A stretch of 64,000 nucleotides of DNA, taken from Amyloporia xantha (lineage: Eukaryota > Basidiomycota > Agaricomycetes > Polyporales > Adustoporiaceae). The position numbers and the translations under genes are program-made. The notes under the pieces were generated by a model. It was not told the origin of the DNA, did not search any database, and was given only the letters and a program-made list of their open reading frames with translations. The DNA is taken from NCBI GenBank assembly GCA_036971615.1, contig JAYKKR010000022.1, positions 372,001 to 436,000 on the forward strand, given 5' to 3'. This document shows positions 54,590-64,000 of the stretch, in pieces; position 1 is the first letter of the stretch, and every line of letters begins with the position of its first letter.

Positions 54590-56135
54590 GGCGCTAACAG
54601 CGACGCGTCACCGTTGGTCGTCTCCTCGACGTCGTCCACGTCGTCGACGACGTCCCGCTGCTGCCCGCGAGCAGCGCAATATGGTAAGTTCTCAAAGATT
54701 CTTTCATATCTTTCAGTTACTGACCAGCTGTTTGCAGCCCCAGCCGGGCAGCATTTATATCTGCAAGCTCACTCCCCTGCCCATTCCCCTCCTCCCCGAC
54801 GTCTGCCCCGTGCTGCGTGCTGCACGTCCGTCCGCTGCCCGTCCGTCTGCTGCACGCCCGACCGTCTGCTGCCCGACCGTCTGCTGCCCGTCCGCTCGCT
54901 GCCCGACCGTCTGCTGCACGCCCGTACGCTGCCCGCCTGTCTGCTGCACGCCCGTCACACGCCCGTCCGTCTCACGCCCATCCGTCTGCTACACGCCCGT
55001 CCGACGCCCGTCCATACGCTACACGTCCGCCCGTACGCTGCCCGCCCGTCTGCACGCTGCCCGCCCGTCTGCTGCCCATCCCGCTGCTCGTGGCTGCACG
55101 CCCGCAGCTCGTGGCTGCACGCCCCGCAGCTCGTGGCTGCATCCCCGCTGCCTCCGCTGCGCCCGCTGCCTCTGCGTACACGCTTCCCCCGCGTACACGC
55201 TTCTCCCGCCGTACACGCTGCCCTCAACCGCCGTACCCGCTGCCCCCGCCCGTGCACCCACTCGCGCCCGCTGCCCCCGCCCGTACACCCACCCGCGCCT
55301 GCGCACGCTGCCCCTGCCCCTGCCGCTCACGCTGCGCCGGTACGCGCTGCCTCCGCCTGTACACGCTCGCGCCCGCCGTACGCGCTGCCCCCGCCGTACA
55401 TGCTCGCACCCACCCGTACCCCTCGCACCCACCTTACGCGCTGCCCCCGCCGGTACGTGCTGCCGCCGCCCCTGCCCCTGCCTTACGCGCGCTGCCCCTG
55501 CCTTTGCCCTTGCCTTACGCGCTGCCCCCGCCGGTATGCGCTGCGCCCCCGAATGCACGCTGCGCACGCCCATGCACGCAGCCCTTACCGTGCACACTGC
55601 CCCCGCCCGTACTCGCTGCCCGTCCATGCTTCCCTGCTGCCCCTACCGTCCACGCTTCCCCGCTAACCCCGCCCGTCCCCGCTGTCCCGCCCATGCGCGC
55701 TGCGCCGCGCCGGCCCGCACACGCTACCAGTACGCTGTGCCTGCCCGTGCGCGCTACCCCGTTCCCTCCGCCCGTGCGCGTTCGCTGGACGTATTACCGT
55801 ATATAAATTCCCGTACCCCTGTACCTGTAGCTACTGAATAAAAATAAAAAAATCTGATTTTACTATCATTTTTATACATTTTTCGGTGCCCAGGTAAGCC
55901 TGTGGCACCTGAAATATATATTGCATTATAAAAGTAATGACCCAGAGCTATAGCTACCCGATATGGTAATAAGCCGCAATGCCGAGGGGACCCTACGGCG
56001 AACACTAGGGGGCCCCGGAGGGTCCGGAGATACCCCAGGAAATGATGCACCAGCAGCCAGGCAGAAGCGCTGCCTGGTGCATAACGGTGCGTAGGCCTAT
56101 CCATCAAATGGTGCACCATTAGTACATAAGCAGCT
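54590..56135 (-). repeat. right inverted arm of the foldback element
   Basis: Reverse complement of the left arm in landmark order. Units in 54800-55780 are dominated by CCCGTCCGTCTGCTGCACG and GTACGCGCTGCCCCCGCC variants, so the two minisatellites have expanded independently. The arm ends at 56135 directly before the duplicated GGGTCAGG. Confidence 0.75.
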
Positions 56136-56143
56136 GGGTCAGG
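56136..56143. repeat. target site duplication, right copy (GGGTCAGG)
   Basis: Identical to 52454-52461. On the minus strand it contains the TGA stop codon of Gag (56139-56141). Confidence 0.85.
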
Positions 56144-56425
56144 GGGATACAGTCGTACAGCCCCGGGCTCCATGGGTGGCGCTGCCGCAGATGCTGCAGC
56201 CATGGAAGTGAGTGCACTGAGTCCCAAAGCGGCAGGAGGATGCTCGCACGAAGCCAAAGCAGTACGTCTGCCCGCCAGGCGTGGCAAGGGTGTTCGCGCT
56301 TTGGGCGCCGACAGCGATGGCAGCTGTCGGTTGTCCTGCCACTGTGCGGTCGGCAGTACAGGCAGCGGGGAGATGTCCGGTCCTGCCACAGCGAAAGCAG
56401 AGTGAACTATGCTCCGTGCGCACAC
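56136..56425 (-). pseudogene. 5' part of the RT frame, overlapping the end of Gag
   Basis: A second minus-strand frame is open through the Gag C-terminus and reads ...LTSMAAASAAAPPMEPGAVR, LYPPDP up to the insertion point. If the foldback element and one GGGTCAGG are left out, the frame runs on as RLVSTPLDPDRV of the RT. No ATG was found at its beginning, so RT was probably made by frameshift, reinitiation or splicing from Gag. In the present copy the link is broken by 3.7 kb. Confidence 0.6.
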
Positions 56426-57574
56426 GCTTGGCCATAGGTGGACCAGCCAGGTTGCCAGGTGCTGTGCGCTTTGTCTGCACGCCGACAGCTGGTGTGCCTG
56501 CTAGCACTGCAGCGCTGCCACGGGAGATCCAACGAGTAGTCAGATACGTGAGGGCCCCCATGTCTGGGGTTCCCAGGTCATGTGTCGGGTTGGACGCAGC
56601 CACTTCTCGCTGCTGTACATCATACTCGAGCGCAATGGGCCAGCCATGGGAGGCTGCCAAGTTTTCGACATAGTGATGGTGACATGCCAGTGCGTCCGCA
56701 CGTACAGAACCATGGTGAGTGCGAACCAGGGTCACGACGGCCTTGGAAGCTGCGAGCCAGTCCGTAATGCTGATAGCCTTCTCGTTTGCACGATCGAGCC
56801 CTCGTAGCGTGAAACCTTGCGCTGTTAATTGGAGGTCGGTGTCACTGTACAGCGCTTTCGCACGTGCGGCCGTCGTGAGATGCGTGTATGGGACGTAGCG
56901 GCCCAATCGCACGGCTTCGTCCACTTTCGGGGGAACGGCTGAGGGACGGAGCAACGGTATCAGCACGAGATCGAGTACGGGGCAAAAACGAGGCAGCCTA
57001 ACACAGGCAGCATGCGCGCGAGATGAGTGGCATCGAACCCGAGATATGATGTCCATCGACAGTGCGAGGGGCATGCGGCTGGCCCAACCGCGCCGGCACA
57101 ACGAGCGAGCAGGTAAAGGAAATAGTACTCACGTAGCGACGTAGGGCTCGCATGGAATCCGGCGACCATTGCAGGCAGGACGCGCGCTTTTTCGTCACGC
57201 GCAGCAGCAGCAGCCGCGCGCGCTCGTTCAATATCGGCTGGACCCGCTACCAGTGGGGCAGCATGGGGGGCTGCGCCAGGTGCGGGCATGCCGTTCTGGT
57301 AGTGCTCTGCGGCTTCGAGGATCGCTATACGCTCCTGAAGCGCCGCGATGATCTCCGCCGGGCCGAGGCCAGCAACCGGCATGGGCTCTGCTGCATCAGC
57401 GCGGGGCAAGGGCACTGCGTCGACTGCTGCCGGGGCCGGGGGCAACTCCGGGGCACCAGCTGCATCGGCGGGGGGTGCTGCATTGGGAGCAGGCTGCACA
57501 TCGCCAGGGGGCCCCAGCGGAGGGGGCTGAGGTGCACCATCCGGGAGGGTAAGCATACCAGCAACGTTGACCAT
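56139..57574 (-). CDS. Gag-like nucleocapsid protein of the DIRS-like element
   Basis: Begins MVNVAGMLTLPDGAPQPPPL, a Pro/Ala-rich region with a coiled-coil helix (GPAEIIAALQERIAILEAAE). A junction (intron or frameshift) between about 57132 and 56946 links the first frame (...HASPTSL) to the second (VPPKVDEAVRLGRYVPYTHL). The C-terminus has a CCHC zinc knuckle CFRCGRTGHLPAAC, then a CCCH-like finger CFGFVRASSCRFGTQCTHFH and CSICGSATHGARGC, and ends TTVSP with TGA inside the target duplication. Such a zinc-finger tail is usual for Gag of basidiomycete tyrosine-recombinase retrotransposons as I know them. Whether the internal junction is a true intron is unresolved. Confidence 0.75.
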
Positions 57575-58392
57575 GGTCACGGAAGTGCGTCTCGAAGAGA
57601 TGTTGAAAGAAATAAGGTACGATGTAGAGTATGAGATTAGCTACGAGTCTGTAAGCTAGCGGAGGAAGCGACGGTGGTCGAAGTGGTCGAGAGGAGAAAA
57701 TTTCTGCGCGAGCGCCTACCGCTCGACTGGACGTTGGGCGCCGGCCTCTCAGGTTCGGCCAGCCCCGGCACTGAGACGCCTCTTCGGTCCCCTGCCGAAT
57801 GCTCTTCCGTGATCCAGATGGCGTGCAGACGGCGCCGAACAATTCCAGCACCGCCCGATGAGCAGATCGGCCTTTTTTTGCGAGGCTTTAGCGATTTTAA
57901 GAGGTTCGATCCCATTTGGGGCCGAAATCAGGCCTTTTGCCGCGAGGTTATGTGCCCAAAGTCCGAATTGGGCGGCGGGCGAGGTCCGAACGAAGGACGA
58001 TTTGGGATCGAGGCTCTTGGGGGATTCGCCGGGGTCCTAGTTGGACGCGCGCGAACGCTGAGCGGGAAAGCACGTGACATGATCGGAACCGCAAACCATC
58101 CCGCTGCTCACGGTTTCCCATGAACTACCTGAGCTTGCTTCACCACCGCCACGTTGGCCAACCCCAGGCGGTTGTGCTCCCTGAAGAAATAGTCTGACGC
58201 ATCATAAATGGCAGCTTGTCTGCGTTTCACCAGACGTGTCAGTCCTGCTTCATTCCACCTATCTTCTGGCGCTGAACTGCTATACCTACTAAGGTCTGGA
58301 GGTCGTTTGTCGACAATAAGGGTATGGACAACGGCACTGCCCATTGACAGTTGTGCCCTAACTTTAGATGTGCTATACTTGTTACGAATGAC
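57575..58392. repeat. 5' terminal repeat region of the DIRS-like element and thioesterase promoter
   Basis: 57575-58060 is the leader and complex terminal repeat of the retrotransposon: a direct-repeat block from 57905 and an inverted block at 58004-58039. The remaining 330 bp before 58393 must hold the promoter of the thioesterase gene. A 139-residue minus-strand open frame (58108-58527) runs antisense across the thioesterase start and is not supported as a gene. Confidence 0.5.
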
Positions 58393-59251
58393 ATGCGAAA
58401 AGGACACGACCAGCAGTGCTTTCCAAATGTGCGTATCAGCCTCTGACGCCTTCCACCCGCACGTGAAGCTGAAGTAAGAGATGACCGATAGCTCAAGATC
58501 CTGGAGGCGAAGCCGGGCGTACTCCACGCATCACTCAAGATTGAACCCTATAATCGTGCGTATTTTGGGAGTGCGCTCGGCCTGCATTACGCCGTTGCTG
58601 ATGGAACAACCGTCATCTCGAACGCCGTCACGGACACGCCACTATGAAGTGAACAGGGTCGGAGTAAGGTCGAGAGTCTCCATTTCATTCCCACTGTGAT
58701 TGAGACCCAGCGTTCTCCAGACGGTACATGGGGGCCTTATCATGTCTTTGACTGATACTGCGGGCTCGCTAGCCGTAGCCACGAAAGGCCAATTCCTGAC
58801 TGGCGTCTCTGTCGACATAGGCACGTCGTTCGTGAAGCCAGGGGGCCGGACCGGCGACGAGCTGAGGGTGAGCGCGGTTGTGACAGGCATGGGTCTGTAG
58901 CCGTCTCAATCGATTACCATAATCATGCGTGTTCATCACACTGCCATCATCCCTGTCAGGGCGGTCGCTTGCGTACACCCGAGTAGAGTTCTTCAACGCG
59001 GCTGGGCAGCTCGCGGCGTATGGGCGTAAGTCTTGTCATATGCAGGCAGTCAAGACAACTGATCTTGTCTTGGTTTGACTCATCACTCATAGATCATACC
59101 AAGTACATCGGCAAATCTGCAGGGCATGAGGTGTGTCCACTGCTCTCCATCGTCTGGTTATCATTTGCTTTGCTAACAGTTATACCATCAGAACGACGTA
59201 AAGTTTTCTGACGACGGTGAAACCGTCATCGAGGGCAAAGATGTCGACTAG
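58393..59251 (+). CDS. PaaI/ACOT13-like hotdog-fold acyl-CoA thioesterase
   Basis: Hydrolyses acyl-CoA thioesters. Model: exons 58393-58428, 58492-58555, 58650-58663 (14 nt), 58721-58892, then three more from 58960. The protein reads MRKGHDQQCFPN, LKILEAKPGVLHASLKIEPY, N/LNRVG/TVHGGLIMSLTDTA, GSLAVATKGQFLTGVSVDIG, TSFVKPGGRTGDELRVSAVV, GRSLAYTRVEFFNAAGQLAA, YGHHTKYIGKSAGHE and ends EGKDVD. HGG and the following SLTDT are the hotdog active-site segment. Phases agree across all joins. The N-terminus is short; homologues usually have about 30 more residues, so an earlier exon may have been lost or displaced by the retrotransposon 350 bp upstream. Confidence 0.8.
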
Positions 59252-60757
59252 AGACGTCAATGTTTTCCCCGTAGCATCGGATTTTCCAGATTTGGGTCAG
59301 CGGGAGAGCTCACAGATAACAAGGCGCATTGCGTTTTAGCACCGGATAATCAGTGGGGTTTGACGTTGAGTGAGTTCTCTTGGTGGGCAAACCTACAGCT
59401 AAATGAATGCCAAGTCACTGTCCGGGAATCCGGTGTGAATCATGTTTACGATAGGCGACAACCTATCTAGTCTACACTAGAGTTTCATCATGAACAGTGG
59501 ACTCCCAGAGCTCTACACCTTGACGCCGAGCCGTATTCGTCGATGCGGGATGTGCTTGCCCCGGAAGCTTGCCCTGGAAGCAACACTTGGCCAGACGCCC
59601 AGGAGATGTAGCGTTTTCCGCCATCATCATCCATCTACGCCAATCCCCTTGCACTGACAAAGTGCGTGCGAGGCAATCATGCACCGAATTTTTGACACAG
59701 GCATGCATACATGCGAAGCTTCACCCTGGATTGTGATCGCCGCGTTGTGCGCCACGACACACGATTGAAACGAGCTGTTTGCAGGATTACAGCAGTGATG
59801 ACCCTGCGTGCACGGCGCCTTCCGCTCCGTGTCGGTGCCAAGAAGTCCGAGCCGACGATAATGCGGCACGATCTCGTCTTGGACATCTGCAGGGACGGCC
59901 TTCTCTATGTACCGAGCAAACGCGGACGATTTGAAGACCCCCATCCTGAACGGTGTGCATTCTGACAATGCGACGGTGAGGCGCGTTGAGGCGGTCCGGG
60001 AGTCCGCACGTCGGAGTCGTCATCAGTAGTGCTGTGCGACAGAGCCGCTCGCAAGACGTAGACCTCAATGCATGCGAAGGGAAGGAAATGTTCCAACGCG
60101 CTTCTGTCAGCGTCAATTTCCGCTGGAGATATTGGTTAGTGTCAAATTGGCGCAGCGTAGGAGTGCGAGAATGAGTGAAGATATTACACATTTGTGAGGG
60201 CCGGTAACTCAGGCCAAAACTTAAGGGGTGCTAGAGTCATACACAATCTACGTCTACATGGGGGCTGTTGGTCAGTGCGTCAGGCGTGCTTGCTTTAGCG
60301 ACGGCCACTGCCAGCTTCAACAGGAGGAATCGATAGGAGGTCGGTGGGGAGTGTAACTGAGCGTGATCTGCCGCGCTTTCACACCAAACTTGAGAAAGAC
60401 CTTCGGTTGAAAAGCACTGCCATAAGCATAAAGCGTTGTGACACGAAGGTGCAGAAATAGAAAGCCCCCCTTCAGACACAAGTTCATAATGAAACATTTC
60501 CTTGGAGTGAAACAACAAAGACAGGTGCGACGTGTCTGACATAACACATTCCCTCCGCAATGTCTCCTGCCGATCCAACACTCAGCGGCTGGCCTAACTG
60601 GTAAGCAATGTGCAGGTCATCTGCATTGAGAGTAGCCACCCTTTGTACACACACCGCCGCGTAGTGGTTGAAATGAGAATATTACATGTTGAATCTATCG
60701 CCGAGTTAGATATCTCCAAACAATCGTTTCCTGGTTGTAAGACATCAGAGATACACT
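59252..60757. other. intergenic, no supported gene
   Basis: Minus-strand frames at 59627-59968 (GVFKSSAFARYIEKAVPADV) and 60237-60581 are protein-like in part but have no family and no good splice partners; they may be remnants. Confidence 0.3.
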
Positions 60758-61640
60758 TCATGGGCAATGAGACATATCAATTACGCACAACACATCCGGG
60801 GCTTCACTCAGCATTGTCGGGCCTCCAACCATTTCCCGGGTCCAGACATCTCTCACGAACCATCCGATGTGGCCCACCGCGCATCCCATAAGATCACCCG
60901 CTGCTGCTCGCCACGTACCATTCAGCATCCAGGCGAGACCGACCAGTGCCAGGGGAAGGTACGGGGCAGTGATTGTGATCAAGCCAAACAAAGATATTGG
61001 TGTTGATGGGTGGCGGCGTGACCACAGGTAAATTGGAACAAATGCGAGAGGAGAAGAGAGGAAAGGTAGGTTGACAAGAGGTGAGAGAGCCTAGAACGGA
61101 CAACATTACAACGATCCCATACGTAGAACATGGACCGTCACTCACGAGGAGCATGATGGAGGACAAGAACAGCAGCCAAAAATAGTCTGCCTTGCGATTC
61201 GCAAACGATGATTCTTCCAGCATTCTACTGTACCGCATGCTGTTGAGCATTTGCCACGTCAGAATTCAAGCTCGTCTGAAGGCTAAATAAGAAGACTCAC
61301 AAGAAGAACATATGAAACACGAAGTCTAACGAGATCGTGCCAAAGTAGAAGAACGTGGTTAACACTCGCCATGGCTGAGATACCGTATCAGAAGCACTTC
61401 ATCTGTAAGACAAGGTGAGAACCAGACCTGAGCGTTTGTGAAAGCAGCCTTGAAGCTAAAGTACAGTTGCAGTGGTGTGACGAGTTGACATTGCTTTGTG
61501 GCAAGCAAGTCAACAACTCGCATTGTTCTGCATTGATTTGACATACTCACTACAGCTAGACTCGTGAGCACAGAGAGTGCAAGCCACGCCCGAGTAATTG
61601 GAGGTATTTGTGTTACCCAAGCTTCGATGCCGACAGGCAT
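60758..61640 (-). CDS. DER1: Derlin (Der1-like ERAD channel component)
   Basis: Rhomboid-like pseudoprotease of the ER membrane that helps move misfolded proteins to the cytosol. Start MPVGIEAWVTQIPPITRAWL at 61640; an in-frame ATG at 61772 would add an unrelated 44 residues. Order of blocks: LALSVLTSLAV/QCQLVTPLQL, YFSFKAAFTNAQ/PWRVLTTF, FYFGTISLDFVFHMFF, MRYSRMLEESSFANRKADYF, WLLFLSSIMLL, LSPLVNLPFLSSPLAFVPIY, LWSRRHPSTPISLFGLITIT, APYLPLALVGLAWMLNGTWR and GHIGWFVRDVWTREM. These are the characteristic Derlin segments (QVWR, the SRxxEE loop, the WSRR loop, GH of the last helix). The C-terminus is uncertain: straight reading stops at 60758, while splicing a possible intron after PTMLSEAPD would extend it to about 60697. 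Confidence 0.87.
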
Positions 61641-62038
61641 ATTGGGGAGGTCGTGGTCGAACGCCGATGTAGCGCCCGAGCACTGCCCGATCGAGTCTAA
61701 CGTGTCCTTCTCCGTGCACGTGATGAATACGCGATCTTCAATACATTTCTTGCCCAATTGCAATCTTGCCATTGCCAGTGATCAATTCACCGTTGAAAGT
61801 TTCGGATTCGACAGTATCTGAGCTTCTCCTGATATCCTCCTGCAGTCATGGCTCTTCTCTAAATTTCTAGCAGATGTTCACCACGATGTGTTTGAACTCC
61901 AAGATACTGTTGCTAAATTTACTTTGAGTCCTAACGAAACAGCCTAGCGTCTACAGACTACACGCAACGTAACATGACAACAGCTACTAATGTCCAATAT
62001 TTGTGACTCTAACTATCGCGCACAGCTGTTTCATCTGC
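61641..62038. other. intergenic, same-strand spacer
   Basis: Promoter region of the Derlin gene and 3' flank of the DUF4436 gene. AT-rich, no feature recognised. Confidence 0.35.
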
Positions 62039-63603
62039 TTAGCGGCGCTCAGAAGTGAATGCTGCACGACTCCATCCACGTATGTGCCTAAAATCTACGG
62101 ACGACCCTTGACGACGTAGTCTTTCGAGCCCCTTGGGAACAGGCTGACTTTCTGGCACGCTCTCTTGCAAGCTCGTAGGCCCGCTATTTCCTTCTGGTTG
62201 CAATCCTCTCATTGCGGTCATCGTCAAAATGGCAATAGCTGAGGCGCCAGAACACAACATCTGTGGGAAGAATCCGATGCTGTCTGTCGTATGGACAAAT
62301 TTAGGTCATTCTTGCTAGCCTTGTATATCCGGTCAGTACTCACCAATGAGGACACCTAACGAGAAGTCAGCACTATGGACATGCTTCCTAAATTGCTCAC
62401 TTTTGGGAAGACTCACCGTCAAAACCGGGAGCATCGGGCATCGCGTTTCTCAATTGCGGGATGGCCAACAGAATAACGAAGTCCAGGAATAAATATCGAA
62501 GCACGCGCTCTTCTTCCTTCTGCACCCACGCCAGCACTATAAGACCCATAGTCGCGTGCGCCAACATCCAACTAGTCCCAAAAAGTAACAACGCGAATAC
62601 TCTTGCCTCAGGTGGCCGAGTTATGACTAGGGTAATATCTCGACTCGGTGCGTAGGAATTGCCCGACGTATTCATGTAGCTCTCCACATCTGTAGGGGAG
62701 ATTGCGAAGCTGGATGTGATTTTCATTGTGGTGAGCGCACTCATTGCGATTGGTTCGTCTCCGTTTGGGGACGAGATTCGCAGAGTGGAGGAAAGGTGGT
62801 ATGTATCGAAAGGATACAGCCTTGCCTCGTGCACGTCAAGGACGTGGTCGCTATCGAACTGGCAAAGGTTTTGTATGCTGATATAGCACTACTATCAGAT
62901 TGAGGCGACTCGACTGAAAGCAGGCCAGCGAACCTGAGCATCTGCCCTGTTTTATTCGCAATGGGGAACAGCGTTGGATCGTATGTGGCGCTCGGGTCGC
63001 TTGCACTTTGTCACAGTGGGTGTGTTATTAGGGATATTCTGTAGGTGCAGGCTTTAGCTCACCTGTCGACATAGATGTTCAACTGCATCGAAGGAATTCC
63101 ACACAACCTACTCCCATGGGTGCCTTCAGATCCTGGGAGGACGAAGTCTGATCCACAACCAATAATTGACCAGCGTATTGTGACTGATGGCTCATCTATG
63201 TCGACGTCGACGTTGTCACCTAGTAAAACGATCTGCGCCGAACGCCACTCAGGAACCATGGAATGAATGAGCTCGAGGACATTCTATAGCTCACGCCAGG
63301 ATTCGTCTTTGCGATATTATTCAAAACTTTCTCGAACGGCGGCTCGTCGTCGTCCGATCCAATGAAGGCACAGGAAATGGAGATGATGAATATCAAGGAG
63401 AATCCAATCACAATTCCAATAAGAAAGGTAGGTCCCAGAGGTAATATCCCTGCTTTAGTCACTATGGTCGGTGACCGCTTGCTATTTGGCTGTTCCGGCT
63501 TTGTGCCGCCGGATTTGGCATGTCTAGAAGGAGCGACTCTGCTCGTGTTTGAGGGTGCTCTAATAAGACCAGTTGTAGACAGAAATGAGTGACGAGTAGC
63601 CAT
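62039..63603 (-). CDS. DUF4436-type membrane protein
   Basis: Uncharacterised membrane family found in fungi and actinobacteria. MATRHSFLSTTGLIRAPSNT is a basic cytosolic start, followed by one helix (FLIGIVIGFSLIFIISISCA). A large extracytosolic beta-rich domain follows: NVLELIHSMVPEWRSAQIVL, LLGDNVDVDIDEPSVTIRWS, then EARLYPFDTYHLSSTLRISS with the YPFD motif by which I recognise the family. Three C-terminal helices include VFALLLFGTSWMLAHATMGL, LFLDFVILLAIPQLRNAMPD and MLCSGASAIAILTMTAM. The tail is polar and ends SERR. The join PPFEK/NVLELIH uses a very short intron of about 44 nt. Likely located in the plasma membrane or ER; function unknown. Confidence 0.75.
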
Positions 63604-64000
63604 TTGAGCGAGAGCAGCCTCAAATCAAAGGAGTGACGGGGAGACCACAGCGCAAGGAGAAAGTCTCTTGGAACACGGCAACAAAGCATATTCTTCCTGT
63701 TATGACTGGTCTTCAGTACGCCGCGAATGGAGGGAAGCGAGAAATGCGACATCTCTTACGTCTGTTCCCTACTAGACCTGTGCATAACATCAGCTTCTAG
63801 GTTCTTTGGCAAGCATTCCCTCACATCGCCACACGGGAAAGCTTCGCAGCTGTGCCACAGAAAGAGCCCAGAAACGTTAGAGCTGGAATAGAAGTGATTA
63901 CAGCGGGTACCGTACGACGATCAGATATACTTCAAAAGCTGGAAGGGTCAAGCATTCGACAGCGAATTTCGCCACCTAATTATGCAACATACGATTGTTA
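63604..64000. other. upstream region of the DUF4436 gene
   Basis: Promoter side of the minus-strand gene; no second gene can be supported before the window ends. Confidence 0.35.

Larger units (their letters stand above)
52462..56135. mobile_element. foldback-like element with about 1.5-kb inverted minisatellite arms, 3674 bp
   Basis: Nested in the DIRS-like element and bounded by 8-bp duplications GGGTCAGG. The outermost bases share CTTATGTA and GGTGCACCA in inverted orientation. The arms (about 52462-53930 and 54590-56135) match as reverse complements through several landmarks. These are a coding-like block ending GGCTTATTACCATAT, an AT tract with AAATCAGATTTTT, the words CAGTAGCTACAGGTACAG and CGGTAATACGTCCAGCGAAC, a GC-rich minisatellite, and an inner block with GCTGCTCGC, GCAGCAGCGGGACG and GACGCGTC. 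The spacer of about 650 bp (53940-54585) is AT-richer and shows no clear gene. Long open frames over the arms on all frames are by-products of the stop-free repeat. Arms made of tandem units are the hallmark of foldback elements; no transposase is seen, so it is non-autonomous. Confidence 0.82.
49132..58039 (-). mobile_element. DIRS-like tyrosine-recombinase retrotransposon, interrupted
   Basis: Minus-strand element in the order Gag (57574-56139), RT/RNase H (about 52461-50759), tyrosine recombinase (50759-49548). There is no integrase or aspartic protease, and no long terminal direct repeats of the LTR type. About 36 bp at 49132-49167 (AGGACCCCGGCGAATCC...) recur inverted at 58004-58039 with one mismatch. 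In addition, about 80 bp after 57905 resemble 49165-49245 in direct orientation (GATCCCATTTGG, CCGAATT, GGGCGGCG). Mixed inverted and direct terminal repeats are what DIRS/Ngaro-type elements use for circular-intermediate integration. The outer limits are not certain; these coordinates are the matching inverted blocks. A 3.67-kb foldback element sits between Gag and RT. Confidence 0.82.

Noticed and set aside
54584..55841. Three overlapping Pro/Ala/Cys-rich open frames over the right foldback arm
   Set aside because: Same explanation: stop-free minisatellite in all plus frames.
58108..58527. 139-residue minus-strand open frame
   Set aside because: It runs antisense over the first two exons of the thioesterase and lacks a family match; the plus-strand gene explains the sequence.
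59627..60581. Two minus-strand open frames of 113-114 residues
   Set aside because: No family resemblance, frames not joinable by plausible introns. May be remnants but not supported as genes.

Overview
The window is nuclear DNA of a filamentous basidiomycete, most likely an Agaricomycete of the polypore type. Genes are closely spaced on both strands and cut by many GT-AG introns of about 45-70 nt. Several families are typical of mushroom-forming fungi (DUF6534 and DUF4436 membrane proteins, a CYP53-like P450, a DIRS-type tyrosine-recombinase retrotransposon). All calls come from reading the sequence by eye; splice sites were chosen by frame continuity and family resemblance, without transcripts or database searches.

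Layout. 0.5-2.5 kb: a CYP53-like cytochrome P450 (-). 2.5-5 kb: no gene, one small inverted-repeat element. 5-11.1 kb: four tandem copies (+) of a CmcJ/NvfI-type non-haem iron oxygenase with a repeated promoter module. 11.6-14.4 kb: deoxyhypusine hydroxylase (-) and ribosome assembly factor MRT4 (+). 15.9-17.7 kb: DUF6534 membrane protein (+). 18.5-26.8 kb: a tail-anchored coiled-coil protein (-), an F-box protein (+) and a second, larger tail-anchored coiled-coil protein (+). 27.2-39 kb: a dense housekeeping block with a nuclear-looking coiled-coil protein (-), an OGFr-domain protein (+), a small unknown protein (-), mitochondrial CDP-DAG synthase TAM41 (+), a catalytically dead NDK-domain protein (+), proteasome assembly chaperone Nas2/PSMD9 (-) and ER glucosyltransferase ALG6 (+). 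39-41 kb: small repeats and an initiator tRNA-Met. 41.2-46 kb: AidB-like acyl-CoA dehydrogenase (-) and TmpA-like membrane reductase (-).

46-58 kb is a transposon-rich island. A 1 kb element (about 48.0-49.0 kb) with terminal inverted repeats carries a Pol III promoter and internal tandem repeats. Next to it is a DIRS-like retrotransposon on the minus strand (Gag at 56.1-57.6, RT/RNase H at 50.8-52.5, tyrosine recombinase at 49.5-50.8 kb). That retrotransposon is split between Gag and RT by a 3.7 kb foldback-like element whose roughly 1.5 kb inverted arms are built of GC-rich minisatellite. The foldback element is bounded by an 8-bp target duplication, GGGTCAGG, and removing it with one copy of the duplication restores an open Gag-RT overlap frame. 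58.4-63.6 kb returns to host genes: a PaaI/ACOT13-like thioesterase with a predicted 14-nt micro-exon (+), a Derlin (-) and a DUF4436 membrane protein (-).

The host genes serve ordinary pathways: eIF5A hypusination, 60S assembly, N-glycan glucosylation, ERAD, cardiolipin precursor synthesis and proteasome assembly. The parts most worth following up are the oxygenase array and the nested foldback/DIRS pair.
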